A stretch of 64,000 nt of DNA from Gymnothorax reevesii (lineage: Eukaryota; Chordata; Actinopteri; Anguilliformes; Muraenidae), in NCBI GenBank assembly GCA_029721435.1, contig CM056573.1, forward strand, positions 47,094,501 through 47,158,500. Direction: 5' to 3'. Every line of letters starts with the position of its first letter. Within the stretch, counting starts at the first letter, position 1. Shown in pieces: positions 1-9,115 of this stretch. The notes under the pieces are model-generated. The model was not told the origin of the DNA. It was given only the letters and a program-made list of their open reading frames with translations, and did no database searches. Made by a program: the position numbers and the translations under genes.

Positions 1-182
1 TACCATTAATGTGTAAAAGTACTCAGAGATTTTGGAATAACATGTGCTGGATTCAAGAAGATATCTTTTTTCAGGATCGCCCAAGCTTGTTTCAAAAAGA
101 CGATGCAAAATCAAATTCTGTACACAGTACAAAGGCATGACTGCATATGAAGAGGGCACGGGTGATGGACTGGCTTGCTGGC

Positions 183-261
183 AATTGAAGCACTGATTAC
201 TAAAACCCCACAAGTCAAGTCAAGTGTGACTTATGGGGTTTTAGTAATAGGTGCTTCAATT
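183..261. repeat. 79-bp foldback repeat, copy 1
   Basis: Two nearly complementary arms (AATTGAAGCACTGATTACTA and its inverse, ending GGTGCTTCAATT) face each other across a short centre made of TCAAG-type units. A second copy lies at 62316-62399. No target duplication is visible, so how it moves is unknown. Confidence 0.75.
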
Positions 262-763
262 CTGACGTCACCAAATAGAGAATCTGTGGTGCATTTTGAC
301 GTTAAAAATGCCACAACAAAAACCCTGTACTGTTGCATGTCATAACACTTGTTTGCAGGAAGAATGGGCCAAAATTGCACCTGAAACACTTGTTCCAGAC
401 ATTTTTTGAATGTAGCAAAAAGGAATGGCAACATTTCAAAATGGTAAATACTTTTCTGTCCTGACTTCCTTTGAAATATGTCTCAAATGTCAAAATTGAG
501 ATGTGTTTATGTTGAAAAATTTATAAAATTTCCATGGTAAAGCATCTAATAATGTGTGATTGTATTGTTTTGAACATAGTACAGGTCATATATGATTAGG
601 AAATCACTGCTTTCAATTCTAATTTTATCATATCCCCAAATTTCCTTGATGTGGGGCTGTATGATTATTACAAAATAATAACTGACATTTTAGCCAAAAC
701 ATGATTGAACATTCTGCTTATTTTTTCTAGTTAGTTAATTCCCTAAGAAGCTAAGGTAATGCC
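262..763. other. no feature recognised
   Basis: AT-rich sequence with only short chance reading frames. No splice, repeat or transposon signature was recognised. Confidence 0.5.
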
Positions 764-1947
764 TGTCAGGGTCTGAACCACAGAGATATATAATAGAACC
801 AGAGAGAACGAGGAAGTACCTTCAGCCTTCAGCCAGTTAGCATGTTAACTTCCTGCTTCCGCGTTTCCCACTGGAGGCAATTTTGTGGCCGATGACGTGG
901 CAGCTCCATAGACATGAACTGAAAAGTGTGCATTTTTTTTCTTGCCAAATAAAGCAAAAACAAAAGCAAATGTATTTGGTAATCCTTCATTATTTAACTA
1001 TTTGTCTGACGCAACTGTTCAACATTTTCAAGAGGCCCTGTAAAATAAGAATTAATACTTAAAGCTTGATGACAGCTCCTGCAAGAGTTTGGTTGTCCAG
1101 CTGTTGTTCTGACTGCAGCAGTTCAACGAAAAGAGTGAATAGTGAGTGCGCGTTCCGGATTAACAGCGTTGCTCGTCATTTCCCCCCGAAAACATTCGCC
1201 AATCCGCACAGACGACACACTTCCTTGGCAAATTGTACTGTGTAATCAGATTGGCAATCTTGTCCAATGGTGCCTGAACCCATGGAACGCCATTTTTCCT
1301 GGGCTGAAGTAGCTAGCCTAGCGTCTCCTATTCAAAGTAATAGGGGTGGTACTTTCTCTCTCTCTCCAGTTCTATTATATTACCTCCATGGTCTGAACAT
1401 TTGTAGGTTTGTTTGAAGTATATTTTGTCATTGTGTTTTTTATTTTTCATGTTGCACTGTTATGTTTGAGCAGTTCTTTGTATCAGTTCAGCATTCCCAG
1501 TTCTCTCTCACTCACCATGTACTTTCAGTTTCTCACTCATTCATGTGCATTGCCCTTTCCTCATTGTTAGTTGTTTGATTGCCTCCCAATTTTGCACACC
1601 TCCCTGCACACCGTCAGCTCCCCTGCACACCTGTGGTCCATGCAATTAGCCACTCAGGTCCCCTTTATATAGCTCTCACTCCCTATTCCAGATTGTGAGT
1701 TAGTCTTGGCCTGTTTCCAGTGGCCAGCATTCAAGTGGTTTGCTCTCCCGAGACCTCTTGTGTACCAATCGGTTTGATTTCTGATTGTACCTAGCCCTCT
1801 GTATATGATTGACCACCATGATTTATTTCTATTTTGGTTTTTAATTTTGAGACTCTTTTTGATTTAGCTTTGGCATACCTTATTCTGATTATTGGACTGT
1901 TACCTGATTACAATTCTGGTTTCTCCCCTCTGTACTGGAGTCTCACA
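764..1947 (+). repeat. LTR-like block, split by a MITE
   Basis: The block starts TGTCAGGGTCTG and ends TCTCACA, so it has the TG...CA ends of an LTR. It holds a TATA-like TTTATATAG near 1671. Removing the MITE at 779-1390 and one copy of its duplication leaves about 560 bases. No 5-base target duplication was found and no internal gypsy coding joins it directly, so the call rests on organisation alone. Confidence 0.35.
779..1390. mobile_element. non-autonomous hAT element (MITE)
   Basis: The element is 612 bp and flanked by a perfect 8-base direct repeat, GTCTGAAC (771-778 and 1391-1398), the target duplication size of the hAT superfamily. Its ends are inverted repeats of about 50 bases with mismatches: the left end reads CACAGAGATATATAATAG and the right end, inverted, CATGGAGGTAATATAATAG. 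It has no coding capacity. Confidence 0.88.
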
Positions 1948-1949
1948 GT

Positions 1950-2700
1950 TTAGTTTTGACCTGGATTGCCTCACAAAGATGATCAATAAAACCAGTGAAA
2001 ACCCTGCCCAATCTGCACCACATGTTTTGTCCATCTTTGAGGAAATTAGTAGTATATCGGGTTTCGAAATTAACGAGTCAAAGTCTGCTCTTTTATATCT
2101 GAATGACCCTGCCAAGACATCAGTCCTCCCTGTTAACATTCCTATAGTTCAACAGTTTAAATACTTAGGAATTGAAATATCTCCCTTTTTAAACCAGATT
2201 ATCAAGGATAACTATTTATTTGCCCTATAAAAGGTCCTAAGGGACATGGAAAGATGGGTTGTTCCCCCTATGTCTATTCAAGCCCATATTTCCATTATAA
2301 AAATGAATATCCTGCCCAGGGGTGTGTTTCCCAAAAGCATAGCTGCTAACCAAGTTAATGGAGCAAGTTGCAATCAACAGTCTCCAAATTTATTTGGAGA
2401 GGAAAGGAACGGTGTTTGAAAATATCCACTCTGCAGAGGAGAATGGAGGACGGTGGTCTAGCTGTTCCAAATTTTAAACCTTATTTTTGGTCATTTGTGC
2501 TTAGGCTTTTGCACTTCTGGTTTGATCCACACTGCTCTGTTTCTTGGTGTAATTAGAAAACAACATAGTAGGTCCTTGGACTTTCCAAGATGTTTTCTTT
2601 GTCAACATTTCCAAAAAAAAAACAATGTCTGCTTCATATTGGGCCCATTATTTCTCATTTTATACAAACATGGAGATCAGTTGAAACACTTTGTCATCTC
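1950..2700 (+). pseudogene. L1-like LINE reverse transcriptase fragment
   Basis: Broken reading frames here resemble the C-terminal half of L1/Tx1-type ORF2. One is a block with ISGFEINESKSALLYLN followed by FKYLGIEIS (about 2000-2190). Another is a block with FIWRGKERC, TLQRRMEDGGLAVPNF and a WF region (2370-2550). About 55 bases at 2317-2372 look like an inserted MITE end (compare 38701-38819). Both ends are lost, and the gypsy element follows directly. This is a dead copy with stops and frameshifts. Confidence 0.7.
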
Positions 2701-2722
2701 CAGGGGCGGATTTACGGGGGGG

Positions 2723-2947
2723 CAGAGGAGGGCAATTTCTATCCTGGGAAAACTCCGCCTAGGGGTTCGCTATGTTCGTTATCAGGACCAGAGCGTAGGG
2801 CCATGCGAGAATATATTCAGGAGGCTCTCGCGAATGGTTTTATTTGGCCGTCCATGTCTCCGGTGCGGGATTCTTTTTCGTGGGAAAAAAGGATGGCGGT
2901 CTGAGACCCTGCATTGATTATAGGGGTCTGAATAAAATCACCATTAA
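2723..2947 (+). pseudogene. gypsy reverse transcriptase, N-terminal part
   Basis: The part upstream of the piggyBac insertion covers the start of the RT domain. A segment with [17 protein letters not shown] and [14 protein letters not shown] is in one frame. After a frameshift near 2860, [20 protein letters not shown] appears in another; this is the canonical first RT block of chromodomain gypsy elements. The segment runs into the TTAA at 2944-2947, where piggyBac inserted, and homology resumes immediately past 6241. The enzyme would copy element RNA into DNA in the cytoplasm, but this copy cannot. Confidence 0.88.
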
Positions 2948-2963
2948 CCCTGTAAGACCCGAC

Positions 2964-3376
2964 GTTGCAGAATTACAACATTTTTATTTTTTCCAAAAAA
3001 AGGTATTAATGTTTTTTTGTTGTTGTTGTTTTTTCACATTAGCATAGTCATTGGGTCCTATTGTTCAGTCTCACAATGCTATTGGATAGGACATTTGTAT
3101 ATAAGTCCGGCCCACAGGTCCAGAACTTTCACAAGCTGCAAAACTTTGGCTGAGGAACAACACTTTGTTTCATTGGACTGGATTTATCTGATTTAAGTAA
3201 GTAAAATGCCTTTAATATTTTTTTTGGTGATCATTACACTGTCTAGAACATGTACATATGTAGTTATTGTGAAATACATTCCTCAAATGTAAATTAGAGC
3301 ATGTTGTATATACGTTGTAATTATACAACACTGGGAGCGTGTGGTAGTCAAAATAGCCATGTTGTAAGTTTACAAC
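2964..3376. repeat. three copies of a 16-base palindrome, left end of piggyBac
   Basis: The copies are GTTGCAGAATTACAAC (2964-2979), GTTGTAATTATACAAC (3314-3329) and GTTGTAAGTTTACAAC (3361-3376). They fit GTTGTAAnnTTACAAC, a perfect dyad. A fourth copy is at 6088-6103. Such repeated subterminal dyads are plausible protein-binding sites; binding itself is inference. Confidence 0.8.
3080..3105 (+). promoter_or_regulatory. predicted transposase promoter (inverted CCAAT and TATA box)
   Basis: CTATTGG near 3080 is an inverted CCAAT box, and GTATATAAG at 3097-3105 is a good TATA box. Transcription would start about 30 bases downstream, ahead of the donor site at 3197. Confidence 0.55.
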
Positions 3377-3992
3377 ATACCTGGCTAAGTGTAGTCTAAA
3401 TAGACATTTTGAAGGGGACCTTCTAGTTTTCACAATATATATACACATTCCAGACCTTATTATATATTATGTAGGCTGTATATTTATTTTTACTTTAATT
3501 TCCAATCCAATACTATTTGGAACCCATTGTACTAGAAGCTGAATTACAAAATATATTGCAATAGCATATCACTTTCTACTGCTGATAATGTTATAGTAAT
3601 GACCTTCAACAGTTCAGTTTCCCTTTCTGTTTGTACATATGTGCCCATTATTTTGGCTCAATTCTTAATCAAAGCAGTTAGTTCTGGGGGGATACTGGGG
3701 GATGCCTCTTGCATTGGACGCTGTGGCTCAGCTGGTGGAACAGGTGGAACAGGTGAGAATGTTCAGGAATGTGGAATTATCATCCTAAAAGGAATGCTGC
3801 ATGCATTTCTTTTAGGATGATAATTCCACATTCCTGAACATTCTCACCTGATAATCAGAGAACAATAGGTTGGCCAGACAGTATTGTGTGACTAGTGAAA
3901 TGTGTAAATAGGATACTTTAGTGAAAAGTGTAAACACTTTGCCCCACCACCCATGTACTAAAGGTATTTCCATTTTATTTTTTTAATTTCAG
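3197..3992 (+). other. predicted 5' untranslated intron of the transposase gene
   Basis: A strong donor (GTAAGT at 3197-3202) lies about 90 bases below the TATA box. A pyrimidine-rich stretch ending TTTCAG at 3992 lies one base before the transposase ATG. The 796-base interval contains no useful reading frame, but it does contain the 101-base palindrome. Confidence 0.5.
3750..3850. repeat. 101-base near-perfect palindrome
   Basis: The sequence begins CAGGTGAGAATGTTCAGG and ends with the inverse, CCTGAACATTCTCACCTG. Arms are about 48 bases around a 5-base centre, with about one mismatch. As RNA it would form a long hairpin inside the predicted 5' intron. It could be a nested foldback insertion or a regulatory structure. 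Confidence 0.85.
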
Positions 3993-3993
3993 A

Positions 3994-5768
3994 ATGTCTT
4001 CAGCAAGGAGAAAGCCTTACTACACTGTGCAGGATGTCATTGATGCTGTCCAGAATGGAGAGAGTGATGTGGACATAGTCTTTGATGAAACCGATGAAGA
4101 CTCAGATGATGAAGCCCATGTAGAAGTGGACAAAGAAAACTATCCACCCATTGACTGCTCAGCTGATGTGGACACTGAGCCCCAACCGGCCAAACATGCC
4201 AAGACCCGTGATAGATATCGCTGGCAGAAAAAACATTACATCAGCCCTAATACGGATTTTTCTGGTCCACCTCTCACCGAAGAAGTGCCTTCCCTCCACA
4301 CACCACTCGAATACTTCAGACAATTTGTGTCTGAAGACATGATTGAGTCACTCACAAGGAACACAAATGAGTACAGCTTTCAAGCAACCGGAAGATCCGT
4401 AAACACCAACAAAAAGGAAATGGAAAAAATGATGGTCATGTACCTGAAGATGGGCCTAGTAGAATGGCTGGAATGCGAATGTACTGGGAGACAGACACAC
4501 GGCACGCCCCTGTTGCTGATGTGATGCCACGCAACAGATTCCAGTCTCTGTTGACATTCTTGCATTTAGTCAACAACTTGACAGTGTCAGACACAGACAA
4601 AACGGACAAACTCTGGAAAATCAGACCATGGCTTAATTCATTCAGAGAGATGTGCCTGCAGGTGGTACCAGAAGAGCACAACTCTGTGGATGAAATGATG
4701 ATTCGAGGCAAGCCACACCCATGGGGCTTCAAAGTATGGGTGAGAGCTGGAACGTCTGGCATGATGTGTGACTTTGATGTGTACCAAGGAAGCAACAACG
4801 GAATACGAGCCAAGTCTGAATTTGGTTTGTCAGGTGATGTCGTGATGAAACTTGCTTCAACACTGCCAGAAGGTCAGAACTACAAAATCTATGCAGACAA
4901 CTACTTCACCTCTGTTCCACTGATAGAGAAGCTCCTTGATCGTGGAATCCATTATGTGGGAACAGCCAGGCAGGTGCGCCTACCCAACTGTGACCTAGAA
5001 GACGACAAGAGCTTGAAAAAGAAGGGGAGAGGAACCTTTGACCACAGAGTGGAGGTGAAACACAACATCTGTGCTGTCAAATGGTATGACAACAGAGCGG
5101 TCACACTTGTGTCATCCTTTGCTGGAACAGAACCAGTGCAGAAGATTCAACGCTGGGACAAAGCCAACAAGACCTACGTTGAAGTTGAAAGGCAGTACAT
5201 TGTGGGTACCTACAACACATACATGGGAGGTGTGGATTTGTTGGACTCGTTTACAGCCAAATATAAGTTCCCCCTGAAATCCCGCCGCTGGTACATGTAC
5301 ATCTTCTGGCACACCATCACCCTCGCTGTGGTCAACGCCTGGCTCCTCTACAAGCGGGACTGCCAAGCTCTCAAGATCTCCAAGAAAGAGACACTGAACC
5401 TGAGACATTTCCAGGCAGAGCTAGCATCCTCTCTCATTCTGGTGGACACAGTCAAAACTCCAAAGAGGGGACGACCATCTTCAGGCAGCCCAGAAAGACG
5501 GATGGTGACAACAGGCAGCCCTTCGAATGGACAGAAGAGACCATCCTCGGGTGATGGGAGTCCAAACAGCGTCCCACAGAAGAGGCCATGTGCACACCCG
5601 CCACTGGATGCACGCAAGGACCTCATTGGACATTTCCCAATGAAGACAAAGAGAGGGCGCTGCAAACATTGCTCTAAAAGGTATACCAACACACAATGCC
5701 GCAAGTGTGATGTTCGTCTGTGCTTTTCAGAGGACAGGAACTGTTTCTGGAACTATCACTGTAATTGA
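3994..5768 (+). pseudogene. piggyBac-type (PGBD-like) transposase, one frameshift
   Basis: This would be a nuclear DNA transposase of about 590 residues that cuts and rejoins the element at TTAA. The ATG at 3994 follows a splice acceptor. The N-terminal part is acidic (DETDEDSDDE). The frame is lost at about 4456-4463, apparently by one base, and resumes from 4464 to the stop at 5766-5768. All three catalytic aspartates of the family are visible: SVDEMM (codon 4689), YADNYFTS (codon 4896) and GGVDLLD (codon 5235). The C-terminus has a Lys/Arg/Pro/Ser-rich linker and then a cysteine-rich finger (CKHCSKRYTNTQCRKCDVRLC). Apart from the single shift the protein looks full length, which suggests a young copy, a recent mutation or a base-calling error. 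Confidence 0.9.
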
Positions 5769-5881
5769 TTACTGCACTACTCCCCAACCTACTACTCCTT
5801 ATACCCCTTGTACATATTTCTATAGTGTACATATTTGCCTACATGCATGCGCGTGTTCCTGTTTTTATTTATTTGTTTTTA

Positions 5882-5887
5882 AATAAA
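5882..5887 (+). terminator. poly(A) signal AATAAA of the transposase gene
   Basis: AATAAA lies 114 bases after the transposase stop, in AT-rich sequence. Confidence 0.5.
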
Positions 5888-6006
5888 ATATTTCATTCAT
5901 AAAAATATGACTAATGTTATTATTATTATTATTCATATTATATACTGTTCTGTGGCTAAGTAATAAGCAATCAAACATGCAAATGAACCCTTAGTGTTTT
6001 TTACTG

Positions 6007-6026
6007 AGGTACAAACATTTGTACCT
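6007..6026. repeat. 20-base perfect palindrome near the right piggyBac end
   Basis: AGGTACAAACATTTGTACCT reads the same on both strands. It is related in layout to the 16-base dyads but not identical in sequence. Confidence 0.7.
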
Positions 6027-6087
6027 TTCTGTTCAGACAATGAGCACAGATAGCCTACAGGAAATTCTGCTACCCATTTCACCCAGC

Positions 6088-6103
6088 GTTGTAATATTAC
6101 AAC
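6088..6103. repeat. fourth copy of the 16-base palindrome, right end of piggyBac
   Basis: GTTGTAATATTACAAC is a perfect dyad 134 bases inside the right terminus. Flanking bases resemble those of the 3314 copy, read on the other strand (TACAACnCTGGG). Confidence 0.8.
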
Positions 6104-6241
6104 GTTCCCATAAAACCTTACAAAAACAAAAATTTTTTACAAACACTTCATTTTCATCATCAAAGGCCTCCTACAACACCATCTAAGAGGTTGAATATTT
6201 TTTTTTTAATGTTTTACTATGTCTGGGTCTTACAGGGTTAA

Positions 6242-6650
6242 AAATCGATACCCCCTTCCGTGAATGAACTCCGCGTTTGAACGTCTGCAGGAGGCGCCAG
6301 TTTTTACGAAGCTAGATCTTCGTAGCGTGTATAATTTGATTTGCATTCGGGAGGGGGACGAATGGAAAATGGCCTTTAACACTCATGACGGGTACTACGA
6401 ATATTTCGTCTTACTGTTCGGGCTTGTTAACGCCCCCTCGGTGTCCCAGGCGTTTGTCAATGACGTGCTCCGAGAGATGTTGGAGAAATTTGTCTTCGTT
6501 TATCTTGAAGATATTTAGATTTTTTCTTCAACACTCTCGGAGCACAAACAACATGTCAGACACGTACTTGAAGCCCTGCTCAAAGCCAAACTTTTTATTA
6601 AAGCCGAGAAGTGTGTTTTTCACGCCCAAACTGTCTCGTTCTTAGGCTTT
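6242..6650 (+). pseudogene. gypsy reverse transcriptase, catalytic part
   Basis: This continues the RT interrupted by piggyBac. [20 protein letters not shown] (from about 6303) holds the first catalytic aspartate. [12 protein letters not shown] and [17 protein letters not shown] follow. The metal-binding motif reads YLED where the family has YLDD, and a stop codon comes three codons on (TAG at 6516-6518). The thumb region carries on in another frame with [19 protein letters not shown]. Loss of the second aspartate plus the stop make the enzyme dead. Confidence 0.88.
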
Positions 6651-7180
6651 ATTGTTTTTAAGGGGTTGGTGTGGATGGACCCGGACAAGGCGGTTGCGGT
6701 CAGGAATTTACCTGCGCTGCAGAGTGTTAAAGAGGTTCAACACTTTCTGGGCTTTGCCAATTTTTACAGGAGGTTTATCCGTAATTTTAGCGCGGTTGCT
6801 GCCCCCATTATTGCGCTCACTAAAAAGAATGCCTCCTCTGCGTTTTTTTGGTGTCCTGTGGCTAATGCTGCCTTTCAGGAATTAAAAAGACTTTTTAGCT
6901 CAGAGTCCATTTTGGTTTTGCCCGATCCCTCCCTCCCATTTGTTGTGGAGGTAGATGCTTCGGAGGTGGGCGTGGGTGCTATTTTGTCCCAGCGCCTTCG
7001 TTGGGATAATAAGCTTCACCCATGTGCGTTCTTCTCCCGGTCTTTATCCGCCGCGGAATGCAATTATAGTATTGGTAACCTGGAGTTTTTAGTGGTCGAG
7101 TTGGCCCTCGAGGAGTGGCGCCACTGGTTGGAGGGAGCTGAGCACCCTTTTGTGGTTTGGACCGACTATAAAAAAAGCGG
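6651..7180 (+). pseudogene. gypsy RT connection and RNase H domain
   Basis: The frame from about 6666 runs through [20 protein letters not shown], the standard RT-to-RNase H bridge. It then enters an RNase H domain with [34 protein letters not shown] and FVVWTDYK, so the family's Asp, Glu and Asp positions are present. The frame is lost near 7170 at TDYKK. RNase H would remove the RNA strand during cDNA synthesis. Confidence 0.87.
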
Positions 7181-7207
7181 CGTAATTCCCGGCAGGCGCA
7201 ATGGGTA

Positions 7208-8230
7208 TTGTTCTTTAACGCCTTAAATTTCACGCTCACATATCGCCCAGGCTCTAAAAATATTAAGCCTGACGCCCTGTCACGAATGCATGATTGCACT
7301 GATCGCGATCCTATCCCAGAGCCTGTTATTCCTACTGCGCAGATTGTGGCACCCTTTCAGTGGGAGATTGAGGCGGTAGTCCAGAAGGCGTTGATATACG
7401 GTCCCGGTCCTGGGGGGGAGCCTCCTGGCCGTTTATTTGTTCCGCTTGGGGTTAGGTCACATGTCCTTCAGTGGGGACATTCTTCCCGCTTGGCTGGGCA
7501 CCCGGGGGCCCATCGGACTAAGCAGTTCCTGGCCCAACGTTTTTGGTGGCCAGATATGATGAAGGACATTCGGGAGTTTGTTGCTGCCTGTGGCGTATGT
7601 TCCAGGAATAAGACTTCCCACCTCCCTCCCTCTGGCCTGCTGCAACCTTTGCCCGTTCCCAGGCGCCCTTGGTCGCATATTGCCCTTCATTTTATTACGG
7701 GGTTGCCTGTATCTGACAGCAACACAGTCATTTTGGTAGTGGTTTTTTCTAAAGCGGCTCATTTTGTCGCGCTACCCAAGCTGCCTTCGGCGTGGGAGAC
7801 CGCGCATCTTGTGGTTCCAAATACATGGGCTTCCGCAGGATGTTGTCTCGGACTGAGGCCCTCAATTTATGGCCAGATTCTGGCAGGCTTTTTGTAAGCA
7901 GTTGGAGGCCACAGTGAGTCTCTCCTCGGGGTTTCACCCGGAGACTAATGGGCAGACGGAACGGACTAATCAGTCTCTAGAAACACTCTTCGATGTTTGG
8001 CGGCGGATAATCCCTCCTCGTAGAGTCGATTTTTAGCTTGGGCCGATTGGCCAACGATTCTGAGATTCCCTCAGTAAATCAGTTTATTCGTCGTTGTTGG
8101 TCGGTTTGGACTAAGGTCCGTTCTTCGCTGTTGCGTTTGCGGTGCAAACAAAAATCCTACGCTGAAAAAAAGCGTCATTTTGCCCCATCTTATCGGGTTG
8201 GGCAGAGAATTTAGCTGTCTACCCGGGACC
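7208..8230 (+). pseudogene. gypsy integrase, broken
   Basis: The frame from 7208 encodes the end of the RNase H tether (YRPGSKNIKPDALSR) and then an H2C2 zinc-binding region (HSSRLAGHPGAHRTKQFL ... CGVCSRNK). The catalytic core follows: WSHIALHFITGLPVSD, where His stands in place of the first catalytic Asp of the D,D-35-E triad. The rest of the core is in other frames with stops; a [18 protein letters not shown] segment near 7930 is recognisable and carries the catalytic Glu region. The copy could not integrate. Confidence 0.85.
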
Positions 8231-8624
8231 TCCCCCTGAAGGTGGAATCCCGCAAACCGGCGCCCCGCTATATCGGTCCGTTCAAAATAGTGCGGAAGAT
8301 CAATCTGGTCACGGTCCAGTTGAAGCTCCCGAAATCTTTACGCATACATGCGTCATTCCACGTCTCTCGGATTAAGCCGGTTAGCAATAGCGTCCTAGCA
8401 CCCGCCGACACACCTCCGTCGCCACCGCAAATGGTGGAAGGGGGGCCGTGCACCGCATTCTTGCTGAGAGGCGTGTAGGTCGGGGGGTCCAGTTCCTCGT
8501 GGACTGGGAAGGATATGGTCTTGAGGAGCGCTGCTGGGTCCCTTCGCGAGATATTCTGGACCCCTGGCTGATTTCTGAGTTCTGTGCACGGGGTTCCTTG
8601 GGGACTTCTGGAGCCGTCCCGTGA
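8231..8624 (+). pseudogene. gypsy integrase C-terminus and chromodomain
   Basis: KPAPRYIGPFKIVRKIN and LRIHASFHVSRIKPV form the GPY/F-type C-terminal module. A one-base slip near 8445 puts the chromodomain in the next frame: [20 protein letters not shown], then [13 protein letters not shown], ending at TGA 8622-8624. In chromodomain gypsy elements this module steers insertion to particular chromatin. The stop lies 8 bases before the 3' LTR. Confidence 0.87.
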
Positions 8625-8632
8625 ATGGGTCC

Positions 8633-9115
8633 TGTCATGGTTTTGAAGGATTGAGAGCTTTGTTGCTCTTGTCCGGGACGATAACGTTGTACGCCCTATC
8701 GGATTCCTGGGCCAGCTGCCATTAATTGGGGGCGTTACCTGGAATCTATTTAAGCTCCTGTTCTGCCTGGCTCTCGTTGCTAGAGTGTCAGTGTTTCTTT
8801 GGCGCTTTAGCCGGTAAGGTCTCTAGAGAGAGTATTGTCAGGAACTTAGCTGCATAACAGGATTATTGTGAGTAAGGGACTCTTTGGTTTATTTTCCCTT
8901 TTCTTTTGTTTTCCTCGAGCTCGCCTGTTTTCTACCACGGACGGCGTCTGGTACGTTGGTAGGGCGAGTCTCATCATTTCTATCTGTTTTTAGTCTCTCT
9001 GTGCGCTGTGAGTTTTGCCTTTTATTTCTGGCCGCTGCTCTTGGCATCCACTTCCAGCAGCCATCACACTTTGATTCAAAATAAATTTAATTCCTTAATC
9101 TTTCTAAACCCAAAA
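8633..9115 (+). repeat. 3' LTR of the chromodomain gypsy element
   Basis: The LTR begins TGTCATGGTTTTGAAGG, 8 bases after the pol stop. A TATA-like TATTTAAG sits at 8747-8754, and AATAAA is near 9080. The exact 3' end is uncertain because the copy has no 5' LTR for comparison. Confidence 0.65.

Larger units (their letters stand above)
2948..6237 (+). mobile_element. piggyBac-superfamily DNA transposon, near complete
   Basis: The element is 3290 bp, bounded by TTAA at 2944-2947 and 6238-6241. It has 13-base perfect terminal inverted repeats, CCCTGTAAGACCC. It carries a promoter, a likely 5' untranslated intron, a transposase gene with one frameshift, and a poly(A) signal. It sits inside the reverse transcriptase of the gypsy element, whose homology continues directly across the junction when one TTAA is removed; the insertion is therefore younger than the gypsy copy. 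A 16-base palindrome recurs near both ends. Confidence 0.95.
2723..9115 (+). mobile_element. Ty3/gypsy chromodomain retrotransposon, 5'-truncated
   Basis: Pol domains lie in order: reverse transcriptase, RNase H, integrase, chromodomain, then a 3' LTR. Gag, protease and the 5' LTR are missing. A 20-base stub resembling a hAT end (CAGGGGCGGATTTACGG) lies just upstream at about 2704. The reverse transcriptase is split by the piggyBac element at 2948-6237. Several stops, frameshifts and lost catalytic residues show the copy is inactive. The right edge is approximate because no matching 5' LTR exists to define it. Confidence 0.85.
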
